The notes beneath the pieces were generated by a model. It made no database searches. It saw only the letters and a list, made by a program, of their open reading frames with translations, and was not told the origin of the DNA. Positions 24,790-33,113 of a stretch of DNA of 64,000 nucleotides are shown one piece after another (the first letter of the stretch is position 1; every line of letters begins with the position of its first letter). A program made the position numbers and the translations under genes. Where the stretch lies: contig NZ_PXYA01000001.1 of NCBI RefSeq assembly GCF_003841405.1, positions 62,001 to 126,000 of the forward strand, in the 5' to 3' direction. The stretch comes from Tetragenococcus halophilus subsp. halophilus DSM 20339. Lineage in GTDB: Bacteria > Bacillota > Bacilli > Lactobacillales > Enterococcaceae.

Positions 24790-25503
24790 GTGAAAATTGC
24801 TATTATTGCGGCGATGCAAGAAGAAGTAACTCCTTTTCGTGAATTCTTCACACAACGTAAACAAATTTGGCAAAAAGGAAAGACTGTTATTGAAAAACTC
24901 AACGAAGATGTTTATTTAGTTGAATCAGGTATTGGTAAAGTAAATGCGGCTGCTAGTACGGCTTGGTTATGTGAACATGTCGCACCCGATTTAATTATTA
25001 ATACTGGAACTACTGGTACTTTTCATGCAAATGCAGCCTTAGGAGAAATACTTCTTAGCGATCGTTTTGTTTATAGTGATGTGGATGCGACAGGCTTTGA
25101 CTATCAATATGGTCAAGTGCCTCAGATGCCAGCTGATTATCCGATTAGCCATGCTCTTTTGCAAGAAGTTGAAAAGTTATTTGCTGTTCACAATATTACT
25201 TATCATTTAGGAACGATTGTAACTGCGGATTCTTTTATGAGTGATGATGCCACTATCAACACAATACGCAAAAATTTTCCAGACTTGATAGGTTCGGATA
25301 TGGAAAGTTGCGCAATTGCTCAAGTAGCTAGTTTTTATAATATTCCGATACTCAATGTGCGCGCAATTTCGGATAAGGTAGGAGATAAAGCACCACAGAT
25401 GTTTGATGATTCAGTGGATAACGTGAGCGTTCAAGCATTTCAAGCTGTTCAAATTCTTTTAAATAGCTTATCAAAGGATGCTGTAGATAAAAAAATTAAA
25501 TAA
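24790..25503 (+). CDS. mtnN: 5'-methylthioadenosine/S-adenosylhomocysteine nucleosidase
   Basis: A 237-residue PNP/UDP-phosphorylase-fold enzyme that splits adenine from MTA and SAH, feeding methionine salvage. 'IIAAMQEEV' carries the catalytic Glu near residue 10, 'INTGTTGTFHANAALGEILLSD' the ribose site, 'SDMESCAIAQVA' the substrate Glu and 'RAISDKVGD' the catalytic Asp. I use GTG 24790, one base after the metQ stop, with a G-rich Shine-Dalgarno inside the metQ end. An in-frame ATG at 24766 would overlap metQ by 23 bases. Translational coupling with metQ is likely. Confidence 0.93.
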   Translation: MKIAIIAAMQEEVTPFREFFTQRKQIWQKGKTVIEKLNEDVYLVESGIGKVNAAASTAWLCEHVAPDLIINTGTTGTFHANAALGEILLSDRFVYSDVDATGFDYQYGQVPQMPADYPISHALLQEVEKLFAVHNITYHLGTIVTADSFMSDDATINTIRKNFPDLIGSDMESCAIAQVASFYNIPILNVRAISDKVGDKAPQMFDDSVDNVSVQAFQAVQILLNSLSKDAVDKKIK

Positions 25504-25587
25504 AAAAAGGATGATATAAAGGAAGAGAGCCAGTTCTCAAAAGTATTTAAAAATAATAAATAAAAAGATAATACAGGAGGAATTATA

Positions 25588-26751
25588 ATGGCAGATACAA
25601 AATTAAAACAACAATCACCTTATCGTTATGACATCGTCGGTAGTTTCTTAAGACCCGAGGCGTTAAAGCAAGCTAGAGAAGATTTTGAGCAAGGAAACAT
25701 CTCGGCAGAAGAATTAAAAGAAGTAGAAGATCAGGCAATTATTGATTTAATAAAGAAACAGGAAGAAGTTGGACTTAACGCTGTAACGGACGGTGAGTTT
25801 CGTCGTAGTTGGTGGCATTTAGATTTCTTTTGGGGACTCAATGGTGTTACAAAAGCAGCAAGTGATAAAGGCTATCAGTTTAAAGACAAGGAAACTCGAG
25901 CAGAAACTGCTAGACTAACAGGTAAACTGGGTGGAAAAAATCATCCCTTTGTAGAACATTTTCGTTTTGCAAAAGAACATGCAAAAGAAGATACGGAAGT
26001 AAAATTAACGATACCAGCCCCTGCACAATTTTGGGCAGAATTGGCTAGACCGGAAAATGAAGCATCAACTAAAGAAATATATTCAACAACAGAAGCCTTA
26101 GTTGACGGGATTATTTCCGCCTATCGAGAAGCGATATCGGAATTTTATGCTGCAGGTGTTAAAACCTTACAAATCGATGATTGTACTTGGGGAATGTTAG
26201 CAGCTGGCACTTCTATGACAAATGGTATTCCAGAAAAAGTGGCTAGTAAAGAGCGCGCTAGGGCTGAAAAAGAAGCGGAAGAACAAAAACGGTTGTTTGT
26301 TACTTTAAATAATGCAATTATCGACAATCAACCACAAGATCTTGTGATCAACACACACATTTGTCGAGGAAATTATCAGTCAACTTGGTCCTCTTCAGGT
26401 GGCTATGATAATGTGTCTAGCCCCTTATTTGACCAAGAAAATGTCAACGCTTATTATCTAGAATACGATAGTGATCGTGCAGGCGGTTTTTCACCTTTAG
26501 CTAATGTAACAGCTGGAAAGAAGGTGGTTTTAGGCTTAGTGACTTCTAAATCAGGAAGTTTAGAAAATCGGGAAGATATTATCGCTCGCATCAAAGAAGC
26601 AAGTCAGTTTGTTCCTTTAGAAAATTTATGTCTTAGTCCTCAATGTGGTTTTGCCTCCACTGAAGAAGGAAATATTTTAACCGAAGAACAGCAATGGAAT
26701 AAAATAAGATTTATCAAAGACATTGCCCAAGAAGTATGGAAAGATGCTTAA
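25588..26751 (+). CDS. Cobalamin-independent methionine synthase C-terminal-domain enzyme (YxjG-type)
   Basis: A 387-residue single-domain relative of MetE. The N-terminal 'YDIVGSFLRPEALKQAR' and 'EEVGLNAVTDGEFRRSWWHLDFFWGL' bind substrate. Zinc ligands are expected in 'NTHICRGNYQS' (His and Cys near residue 260), a Glu, and the Cys of 'CLSPQCGFAST' near residue 355. YxjG/YxjH-type enzymes methylate homocysteine using a donor other than the usual folate form in some species. The T-box operon position supports a role in methionine synthesis. GGAGGA precedes the ATG and a terminator follows. Confidence 0.88.
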   Translation: MADTKLKQQSPYRYDIVGSFLRPEALKQAREDFEQGNISAEELKEVEDQAIIDLIKKQEEVGLNAVTDGEFRRSWWHLDFFWGLNGVTKAASDKGYQFKDKETRAETARLTGKLGGKNHPFVEHFRFAKEHAKEDTEVKLTIPAPAQFWAELARPENEASTKEIYSTTEALVDGIISAYREAISEFYAAGVKTLQIDDCTWGMLAAGTSMTNGIPEKVASKERARAEKEAEEQKRLFVTLNNAIIDNQPQDLVINTHICRGNYQSTWSSSGGYDNVSSPLFDQENVNAYYLEYDSDRAGGFSPLANVTAGKKVVLGLVTSKSGSLENREDIIARIKEASQFVPLENLCLSPQCGFASTEEGNILTEEQQWNKIRFIKDIAQEVWKDA

Positions 26752-26760
26752 TTTAACAGC

Positions 26761-26802
26761 AAAAGTCCAGATCTATAAAAGAATAGGTCTGGACTTTTTT
26801 TA
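26761..26802 (+). terminator. Intrinsic terminator of the methionine operon
   Basis: AAGTCCAGATCT (26763-26774) pairs with AGGTCTGGACTT (26785-26796) with a G-U pair, followed by T7. Confidence 0.88.
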
Positions 26803-26921
26803 GGTTAAAAAAGCCAGATTGTATTATTTTTTATAGGAAAAAATTGCTATAATAGATTTATAAGAAAGAAATTTTTTTAGTGATGAAATGAGTAAAGATG
26901 ATAAAAGAAAGGTGGGAAAAG

Positions 26922-27422
26922 ATGTTATATAAAAGTAAATATGCATCACCTTTAGGCAATCTCCTAATATTAGCTGACAACAGTTCTGTGTTGGGGCTAT
27001 GGTTTGAAGATCAGAAATATTACGGTGCTTCCTATTCTTTAGAAGAAGCTGTTTATCAAGAAAACCGTGTGATAAAGAAAGTAAAAGAGTGGTTGAGTGA
27101 CTATTTCGACGGAAGAAAACCTGCAAAAGAGCATTTATCATTAGCTCCTAAAGTTACAGATTTTCGTCAAAAGGTATTATCAATTTTGCAAACTGTACCT
27201 TATGGACAAACAATTACTTATCAGCAAATCCTTGATAAATTAAAAGAAAATTACGGTGAAAACGTCGGATCAGCACGAGCTGTTGGTGGCGCTGTAGGAC
27301 ATAATCCTATTTCGATCATTATCCCTTGTCATAGAGTCATTGGAAGCGATGGTTCTCTGACCGGTTATGCAGGAGGGATCGAAAGAAAATTAAAACTGCT
27401 TACTTTAGAAGACATTCGATGA
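26922..27422 (+). CDS. ogt: Methylated-DNA--protein-cysteine S-methyltransferase
   Basis: A 166-residue suicide repair enzyme that removes alkyl groups from O6-guanine. The 'IIPCHRVIGSDGSLTGYAGGIERK' region holds the acceptor Cys at residue 136. 'VPYGQTITYQQI' (about 94-105) is the DNA-binding helix entry and 'GSARAVGGAVGHNPI' the Arg finger region. Start at ATG 26922, since AAAGGTGG lies just upstream; an ATG at 26898 precedes that site. A TGCTATAAT extended -10 at 26845-26853 may be its promoter. It forms a pair with the Ada-type gene 15 bases downstream. Confidence 0.93.
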   Translation: MLYKSKYASPLGNLLILADNSSVLGLWFEDQKYYGASYSLEEAVYQENRVIKKVKEWLSDYFDGRKPAKEHLSLAPKVTDFRQKVLSILQTVPYGQTITYQQILDKLKENYGENVGSARAVGGAVGHNPISIIIPCHRVIGSDGSLTGYAGGIERKLKLLTLEDIR

Positions 27423-27437
27423 GAGGAGGTTTATTGT

Positions 27438-27986
27438 GTGAGTGTAACAAAAACTGAGTGGCAGGCCATAAAAGCTAATAATAAGTATTATGATGATATC
27501 TTTTGGTATGCAGTCAAAAGTACTCGGATTTTTTGTCGCCCCTCTTGTCTTTCAAGATTACCCAAAAAAGAAAATATAGAAATTTATTATACAAAAGAAG
27601 GGGCTGTACAGGCAGGTTACAGACCTTGTAAAAGATGCCAACCCTTAGGTGAGCCAGTTAGCAATCAGGAATGGGTAAGAGAAATTGATACGATTTTACT
27701 TCATAACTATCAGCAGAAGTTAACCCTAGAAGAATTAGCTCACTTAGCACGAGGTTCAGAATCATATTTACGCCACACTTATAAAGCAATTACTGGGATA
27801 ACCCCACAAAAACGATTGATGAATATTCGTCTAACTATGGCAAAAAAAGGATTGTTGGAAACAAATCGAACCGTCAAAGAAATTGCTGAAAGCGTAGGGA
27901 TGGAAAATGTCGCTTACTTTATCAAAAAGTTTGGCGAGTATTACGATGACTCTCCTTTACAATTTAGGAGAAAATACATCAAATAA
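27438..27986 (+). CDS. adaA: Ada-type methylphosphotriester transferase / AraC regulator (AdaA)
   Basis: A 182-residue protein with an Ada zinc domain and an AraC helix-turn-helix domain. The four zinc Cys follow the exact Ada spacing: Cys33, Cys37, Cys64 and Cys67 ('FCRPSC' and 'RPCKRC'); one accepts methyl groups from DNA phosphotriesters and turns the protein into an activator. 'LTLEELAHLARGSESYLRHTYKAITG' and 'VKEIAESVGMENVAYFIKKF' are the two AraC helices. GAGAGGAGG precedes the GTG start. It probably controls its own adaptive response together with ogt. Confidence 0.92.
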   Translation: MSVTKTEWQAIKANNKYYDDIFWYAVKSTRIFCRPSCLSRLPKKENIEIYYTKEGAVQAGYRPCKRCQPLGEPVSNQEWVREIDTILLHNYQQKLTLEELAHLARGSESYLRHTYKAITGITPQKRLMNIRLTMAKKGLLETNRTVKEIAESVGMENVAYFIKKFGEYYDDSPLQFRRKYIK

Positions 27987-28010
27987 AATGACTCCTCCAA
28001 AATCATAAAA

Positions 28011-28106
28011 AATGGTGGTATCATTAAAAAGATGCCAGCAATTGAAAAATTATTGGAGGGACATCAAAAAAGTTCCCACCAATATTTGTAAATTATGGTG
28101 GGAACA
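28011..28106. repeat. Family A hairpin repeats (two full modules plus a half)
   Basis: A 32-base imperfect hairpin at 28011-28042 and another at 28052-28083 (ATTGGAGGGAC...GTTCCCACCAAT) are 41 bases apart. A third left arm starts at about 28094. Module length and spacing equal those at 4050-4267. It lies between the convergent adaA and yitT-like genes, where it may act as a terminator. Confidence 0.85.
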
Positions 28107-28121
28107 AGGAATATTTTTATC

Positions 28122-28967
28122 TTAATTGATATTGATAAAGCCACTACCTAATACATCTCTAACATCATGAATGGCCAAAAATGCATGTTCGTCTTCCTTA
28201 TTGACAAGCTTTTTAATCCTAGTAACTTGTGATTGCGGTACAACAACATAAAGCATGGTTCTTTGATTTTTACTATAACCACCGCTACCTGTTAATAACG
28301 TTGAACCTCTGCCTGTAAAATCATTGATTTTATTACTGATTTCCTCATTCTTATTAGATATAATGGTAACCACCTTTTTAGGGTTAAAACCTTCAATAAT
28401 AAAGGAGGTAGCTCTTTCTGTTACAAACAGCATAATGATAGTAAATAAAACATTTTCTATAGGAAGTACTAAAAGAAAAGATAGGACAACTAGACCATCC
28501 AACATAAAAATTCCTTGAGAAGTTTTTATATCCAGATATTTGTTGAGGACTTTAGCTATAACTGAAGTTCCGCCTAGGGTACTACCTGTTGAGATCACTA
28601 GACCCGCGCCAATACCTATAACAGCACCCCCGAACACAGAGTTTATAACAAAGTCGTCGACACCTAAATTGATTCCTTCGGTTAAATTCAGAAAGAAAGA
28701 AAGTGCAGTGTTGGCGATCACAGTATAAATTGCTGTGGTTTTACTTAAAAATTTCCAACCGACAAAAACGACTAAAGTGTTTATAATCAAAGATGTTAAG
28801 GCGGGCGAAAGGCCAAGCGTATACCTTAAAGCCAAAGATATCCCGACAGTACCTCCATCTCCTAAATTTGCTCCAAGTAGAAAACAGTTAACACCGAGCG
28901 CATTGATAAAAGTTCCTATGAAACAAAGTATGATATTTTTATAATGTTTATTAATAAATTTAGCCAT
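28122..28967 (-). CDS. YitT family membrane protein (DUF161/DUF2179)
   Basis: A 281-residue protein with an N-terminal membrane part of five or six helices (to about residue 190) and a soluble C-terminal DUF2179 domain ('GRGSTLLTGSGGYSKNQRTMLYVVVPQSQVTRIKKLV'-type segment, about residues 220-275). 'GLVISTGSTLGGTSVIAKVLNKYLDIKTSQGIF' is typical of the YitT family. The family is widespread in Firmicutes; its function is not established, although some members have been linked to transport. GGAGTG precedes ATG 28967. It appears to be a single gene. Confidence 0.88.
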   Translation of the reverse strand: MAKFINKHYKNIILCFIGTFINALGVNCFLLGANLGDGGTVGISLALRYTLGLSPALTSLIINTLVVFVGWKFLSKTTAIYTVIANTALSFFLNLTEGINLGVDDFVINSVFGGAVIGIGAGLVISTGSTLGGTSVIAKVLNKYLDIKTSQGIFMLDGLVVLSFLLVLPIENVLFTIIMLFVTERATSFIIEGFNPKKVVTIISNKNEEISNKINDFTGRGSTLLTGSGGYSKNQRTMLYVVVPQSQVTRIKKLVNKEDEHAFLAIHDVRDVLGSGFININ

Positions 28968-29090
28968 TACTACACTCCTTTCTCCCCTTGAAAATATAAT
29001 AAGCTGCTTTAAAGCAGTCTATAAGCTTGCAAGAGTTATTAATAATCCTGGAATAGGATAGCATATTTTTTATTGTATAATCTACTAAAA

Positions 29091-29124
29091 AAGCTTGAAA
29101 ATTTACTGAAATCAAGCATTTTTT
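29091..29124. terminator. Hairpin with U-run on both strands
   Basis: GCTTGA (29093-29098) pairs with TCAAGC (29112-29117), with T7 after it on the plus strand and T6 on the minus strand. It lies between the upstream region of the yitT-like gene and the end of the ProX gene. Confidence 0.5.
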
Positions 29125-29129
29125 TCAAT

Positions 29130-29157
29130 GAAAAAGGCAAGTATTTAAGTACTTGCC
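29130..29157 (-). terminator. Intrinsic terminator of the ProX-type gene
   Basis: GGCAAGTA (29136-29143) pairs with TACTTGCC (29150-29157); on the minus strand T5 follows. Confidence 0.8.
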
Positions 29158-29186
29158 TCCAATTCGGTATTCTTTTGTAAAATGAA

Positions 29187-29678
29187 TTAAGCAAAATTTA
29201 ATTGATGGATTTCATGTTTTGTTTCTTTTATAAATTGCAAGAGCTGCTCAAAAGTAATAAAAACAGTAGCAGTGTTATCATTAGGGTGAAGACCAATGAC
29301 ATTTGCGTCTTTTAAATGACTATCTACATAAACAGTCACATCGTTCTGTTTGTCATTTAATAAACCAAATGGACTGACAGCTCCTTTAGCTAAGCCTAAG
29401 TATTTTTCAAGCCGTTCTTCAGAGGCAAAAGATAAGCGAGAAGAGGCAATCATTGTTTTAACTTCTTTTAAATCTATATTTTGATCCTCTTCAACCACAA
29501 GCAGATAGTGTTCTTTCCCATTGCCATTTCTTAAAAATAAATTTTTAGCAACGGTGGAATGCGCTGGAAAATCCAGGGCTTTCATTTCTTCTATTGTGTA
29601 AACAGCCGGGTGCTCAATCCTTTGAAAATCAATATTCATTTCTTCTAACTTTGCATAGACGAGTTGTTTTTGTTCTAT
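29187..29678 (-). CDS. ProX-type prolyl-tRNA deacylase (YbaK/EbsC superfamily), atypical start
   Basis: A trans-editing enzyme that hydrolyses mischarged Ala-tRNA-Pro. 'EHPAVYTIEEMKALDFPAHSTVAKNLFLRNG' leads to the conserved Lys/Asn, and 'LGLAKGAVSPFGLLND' is the ProX/PrdX motif. The first ATG (29639) would drop the N-terminal helix that family members have. In-frame codons upstream read 'EQKQLVYAKLEE', as expected for that helix. AAGGAG lies 7 bases before an ATA at 29676-29678, and no ATG, GTG or TTG is available in between. I give the extended version; a truncated 150-residue product from 29639 is the alternative. Confidence 0.85.
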   Translation of the reverse strand: MEQKQLVYAKLEEMNIDFQRIEHPAVYTIEEMKALDFPAHSTVAKNLFLRNGNGKEHYLLVVEEDQNIDLKEVKTMIASSRLSFASEERLEKYLGLAKGAVSPFGLLNDKQNDVTVYVDSHLKDANVIGLHPNDNTATVFITFEQLLQFIKETKHEIHQLNFA

Positions 29679-29872
29679 AAAAGATCTCCTTATAGCTTTA
29701 TTATTAATAATAAATTATCATGGTATAAAGATGTTCTCAAGTTTTAGATAATTGTTATCAATTAGAAAATAGTTAACTCTTTTTTAAGAAATTAATTAAT
29801 TCTTTTTTAGTATTTTATCGTTATATTGAGAATAGAAAATATTCTTAATAGGAGAGTTAAAGGAGCAAGATT

Positions 29873-30484
29873 ATGGAAGAGAAAAAAGGATATATACTAT
29901 TAACCGATACGGGAACGCTGTTTACTAAGTTTATTAGGCTGTATACACATCATCCTTACAATCATGCTTCCATTGCTTTTACTTCTGATTTGTCGGAAGT
30001 TTATAGCTTTGGCAGAAAGCATATAAGAAATCCATTTATTGGTGGGTTTATCGAGGAAAATATCAGAACGGGGCTACTTAAAAAAGCGCACTGTGCAGTT
30101 TACTCTTTTGATATTACACAAGAGCAATTAGAACAAATGGAGTTATATGTTGAACAAATAAAAGCAGAAAAAGAATATTATCATTATAATTTTATTGGTT
30201 TATTTGGTTTTTTAATCAATAGACCTATAAAAAGAGATCATGTATTTTTCTGTTCACAATTTGTCGCTTCAGTACTGGCAGAATGCGAGTTTAATACTTT
30301 TGAAAAACCATTATCTTTAGTTGCGCCGCAAGATTTAAAAGAAATTCCTACATTACAGTTAGAATTTCAAGGAAAACTAAGTGATTACTATAACAACGCA
30401 GCAATAAATGAAGCAAAGCCTTCGTTCTTCTCTCAATTATTTTCAATGGAAATATGGGTGGGGTCGTTGATCAATCGTCACTAG
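29873..30484 (+). CDS. YiiX/YebB-like NlpC/P60-superfamily cysteine hydrolase
   Basis: A 203-residue papain-like protein. 'YNHASIAFTSDLSEVYSFGRK' near residue 27 has the conserved His, and 'VFFCSQFVASVL' near residue 126 carries the candidate nucleophile Cys. This matches the permuted NlpC/P60 group (YiiX/YebB-like), in which His precedes Cys. No signal peptide is present, so it is probably cytoplasmic. A substrate (lipid-, amide- or peptidoglycan-type) cannot be inferred. AAAGGAG precedes the ATG. It lies 83 bases before the Bce-type response regulator on the same strand. Confidence 0.78.
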   Translation: MEEKKGYILLTDTGTLFTKFIRLYTHHPYNHASIAFTSDLSEVYSFGRKHIRNPFIGGFIEENIRTGLLKKAHCAVYSFDITQEQLEQMELYVEQIKAEKEYYHYNFIGLFGFLINRPIKRDHVFFCSQFVASVLAECEFNTFEKPLSLVAPQDLKEIPTLQLEFQGKLSDYYNNAAINEAKPSFFSQLFSMEIWVGSLINRH

Positions 30485-30567
30485 TGTTTAAACAGCTGAA
30501 AATATTAGACAGAAAGCTTGGATTAAGGCATACTAAAGGAAAATATGGGAAGAAAAGAGGTGCCGTC

Positions 30568-31239
30568 ATGAAAATATTTATCGTTGAAGATGATGAAGTG
30601 ATTGCTAATAAAATCAAACAACATCTAGTAAAATGGGATTATGAAAGTTTGATTGCAAAGGATTTTCAAAACATTTTGTCAGCGCTTGTTTCCTTTGATC
30701 CGCAGCTAGTTTTGCTTGATATCACCCTTCCTTTTTTTGACGGTTACCATTGGTGTCGGGAAATGCGGAAAATTTCCAGTGTGCCGATTATTTTTATCTC
30801 CTCGGCTATAGATAATCTGAATATTCTTCGTGCAATTGAGATGGGAGCCGATGATTATATTACAAAACCCTTTGACTTGGAAATTTTAATGGCAAAAATA
30901 CAAGCGCTTCTTCGTCGTAGTTACGACTTTAGTGATTCCAATGACTTAATTGAACATCGTGGTTTAATTTTTAATAGCAGCAACTTTACGATTTCCTATC
31001 AAGACCATGAGATGGAACTGACAAAAAACGAAGCAAAAGTTTTCCAAAAGTTAATGGAAAATAAAGGACATATTGTCTCTCGGAAAAAGCTCATGCTTTA
31101 TCTATGGGAATCAGATAGTTATGTGGATGATAGCGCACTGTATACCAATATCAATCGTTTAAGGAAAAAGTTAGCTGAAATGGGCTTAGAGGATTTTGTT
31201 CGTACAAAAAAAGGAGAAGGTTATCTTATTGAAAACTAA
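30568..31239 (+). CDS. OmpR-family response regulator of a Bce-type module
   Basis: A 223-residue regulator. Receiver: acidic pair in 'VEDDEVI', Asp51 in 'LVLLDITLPFFDGY', Lys in 'YITKPFDLE'. DNA-binding: 'LTKNEAKVFQKLMENKGHIVSRKKLMLYLW' and 'YTNINRLRKKLAEMG'. This composition and the neighbouring genes match BceR/VraR-type regulators. ATG 30568 is used because AGAGGTG lies upstream; the frame extends further upstream but without a better start. It overlaps the kinase gene, which starts inside its last codons. It should activate the adjacent ABC genes on exposure to cell-wall-active peptides. Confidence 0.9.
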   Translation: MKIFIVEDDEVIANKIKQHLVKWDYESLIAKDFQNILSALVSFDPQLVLLDITLPFFDGYHWCREMRKISSVPIIFISSAIDNLNILRAIEMGADDYITKPFDLEILMAKIQALLRRSYDFSDSNDLIEHRGLIFNSSNFTISYQDHEMELTKNEAKVFQKLMENKGHIVSRKKLMLYLWESDSYVDDSALYTNINRLRKKLAEMGLEDFVRTKKGEGYLIEN

Positions 31240-32227
31240 AGGTGTGCTACTACTCCAATATCTATACAAACAAAGAATGTTTCTTTTTCTCTGTCTCTTT
31301 TTTGCTGTGGTTAATATTGTAGTGGGCTATGTTTATCAATTGCCGCTAGAAAGAGCTTTATTAAGCATTGTTATCAGCAGTTTTGTAGTTATTATTATGG
31401 GTGTTTTTGATTTTTACCATTTCTATACCAAACGTACTCAATTAGCTCGTCTTAAAAGTTCTGAAGAGGTCACATTCAAAGACTTACCTGAAAGCAATGG
31501 TTCTGTTGAAAAGGACTATCAAGTAATTATTCAAAAAATAAACCAGCAGCTTTTAGCTTTAGAAAATGAAGCGGCACACACTGAACAAGAAATTTTGGAT
31601 TATTTCACAACTTGGGTCCATCAGATTAAGGTACCGATTGCAGCACTTCATTTAATTTTACAAGAAGATGAAGCAGAAGTTTCAGATGAGTTGGAAGAAC
31701 AACTATTTAAAATTGATCAGTACGTAAATTTGATTTTACAGTATGTCCGCTTGGAAAGTTCTTCCACCGATTATCATTTTCAAGAAGTGGATGTAGATGA
31801 CTTAATTCGAGAAAATATTAAAAAGTACGCTCCTTCTTTTATCCGAAAAAAACTTACGCTACATTATGAGATGATTCATCTTCGTGTTGTTACTGATGCC
31901 AAGTGGCTAAGTTTTGTCATCGATCAACTACTTTCTAATGCCTTAAAGTACACTCATGAAGGATCAATATCGATTTATTTAGAAAATCAGTCTTTAGTTA
32001 TCGAAGATACAGGTATTGGTATTTCAGCAGAAGATTTACCTAGAGTGGGTCAAAGAAATTTCACAGGATTTACGGGACGCCAACAAAAAAATGCTACGGG
32101 CATTGGCTTTTACCTGTCCAAACAAGTGATTCAGAAATTAGGGCACCAGCTTTTCCTATCTTCCAAAGCTAAAAAAGGGACAAAAGTATCTATACATTTT
32201 GACAAACAGGAAATGATTACAAAATAA
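31229..32227 (+). CDS. Intramembrane-sensing histidine kinase (BceS-type)
   Basis: A 332-residue kinase with two close N-terminal helices (about residues 15-35 and 38-58) and almost no extracytoplasmic domain, as in BceS kinases that receive their signal from the ABC transporter. The H-box 'TTWVHQIKVPIAALHL' has His131, the N-box is 'QLLSNALKYTHEG', and G-boxes are 'EDTGIGISAED' and 'ATGIGFYLSKQV'. I start at TTG 31229, since AAAGGAGAAGG lies 8 bases before it. A terminator separates this gene from the ABC genes, which therefore have their own promoter. Confidence 0.9.
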   Translation: MKTKGVLLLQYLYKQRMFLFLCLFFAVVNIVVGYVYQLPLERALLSIVISSFVVIIMGVFDFYHFYTKRTQLARLKSSEEVTFKDLPESNGSVEKDYQVIIQKINQQLLALENEAAHTEQEILDYFTTWVHQIKVPIAALHLILQEDEAEVSDELEEQLFKIDQYVNLILQYVRLESSSTDYHFQEVDVDDLIRENIKKYAPSFIRKKLTLHYEMIHLRVVTDAKWLSFVIDQLLSNALKYTHEGSISIYLENQSLVIEDTGIGISAEDLPRVGQRNFTGFTGRQQKNATGIGFYLSKQVIQKLGHQLFLSSKAKKGTKVSIHFDKQEMITK

Positions 32228-32254
32228 AGCAATCTAACAAAACTGTTAGAAAAT

Positions 32255-32300
32255 AAAGAGAAATGCCAGCTTAAATTATAGAAAGGCATTTCTCTTTTTT
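32255..32300 (+). terminator. Intrinsic terminator after the Bce-type kinase
   Basis: AAAGAGAAATGCC (32255-32267) pairs with GGCATTTCTCTTT (32285-32297), with T-run. Confidence 0.88.
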
Positions 32301-32354
32301 GCTATCGTTAGATTAACAAAGAAATATCACTACTTAGAAAGTGAGGAGCTAAAA

Positions 32355-33086
32355 ATGAGTCTTCTACAAGTACAAGAATTAAAGAAAGTATATAGCAATC
32401 GATTCGGAAAAAATAAGTTGGAAGCCTTGGCGAATCTTTCTTTTTCTGTTGAAAGTGGAGAATATATTGCCATTATGGGCGAATCGGGTTCTGGCAAAAC
32501 AACCTTACTGAATATTTTAGCAGCGCTGGATCGTCCGACAAATGGCAAAGTATTATTAAATGATCAAGATATCGTACAAATTTCGGAAAAAGATATTTCA
32601 AAATTCCGACGTGAAAATCTAGGATTTGTTTTCCAAGATTTTAATCTATTAGATACTTTTTCTTTAAAAGATAATATTTTTTTACCTTTAGTTCTATCAG
32701 GAAAGAAGCATGAAATGATGGAAGAAAAACTAAAACCCATTGCGGAAAAATTAGGCATATTAGAATTGCTAGAGAAATTTCCTTACGAAGTATCTGGTGG
32801 GCAAAAACAACGGGCTGCAGTGGCGCGGGCACTTATTGCTAGTCCGGCTTTGGTTTTAGCTGATGAACCGACAGGAGCGCTAGATTCAAAATCAACCAAC
32901 GAACTGCTCACCCTTTTTAATCAAATTAATGATGAAGGACAAACGATTTTAATGGTCACACATAGTATCGAAGCAGCTAGTCATGCCAAACGCGTTCTTT
33001 TTTTAAAGATGGCAATGTGTTTCATGAATTATATAAAGGAGAAGAAAGTAGCGAGCAGATGTTTCAAAAAATTTCACAGACACTAA
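32355..33086 (+). CDS. BceA-type ABC ATPase with C-terminal -1 frame change at U-UUU-UUA
   Basis: ATPase of the Bce module. Walker A 'GESGSGKTTLLN', 'LGFVFQDFNLLD', signature 'SGGQKQRAAVARAL', Walker B 'LVLADEPTGALDS' and 'MVTHSIEAAS' are all intact. After 'RVLFL' the annotated frame continues as an atypical basic tail to the TAA at 33084-33086. In the -1 frame the sequence continues 'KDGNVFHELYKGEESSEQM', the expected C-terminus, to TAA at 33119-33121, overlapping the permease start. The switch point is T-TTT-TTA (32999-33005) followed by AAG. So the normal protein needs either a -1 ribosomal frameshift or a reversion of a one-base deletion. Confidence 0.85.
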   Translation: MSLLQVQELKKVYSNRFGKNKLEALANLSFSVESGEYIAIMGESGSGKTTLLNILAALDRPTNGKVLLNDQDIVQISEKDISKFRRENLGFVFQDFNLLDTFSLKDNIFLPLVLSGKKHEMMEEKLKPIAEKLGILELLEKFPYEVSGGQKQRAAVARALIASPALVLADEPTGALDSKSTNELLTLFNQINDEGQTILMVTHSIEAASHAKRVLFLKMAMCFMNYIKEKKVASRCFKKFHRH

Positions 33087-33113
33087 CTGTATTGAGTGCA
33101 GGAGAGGATTATT

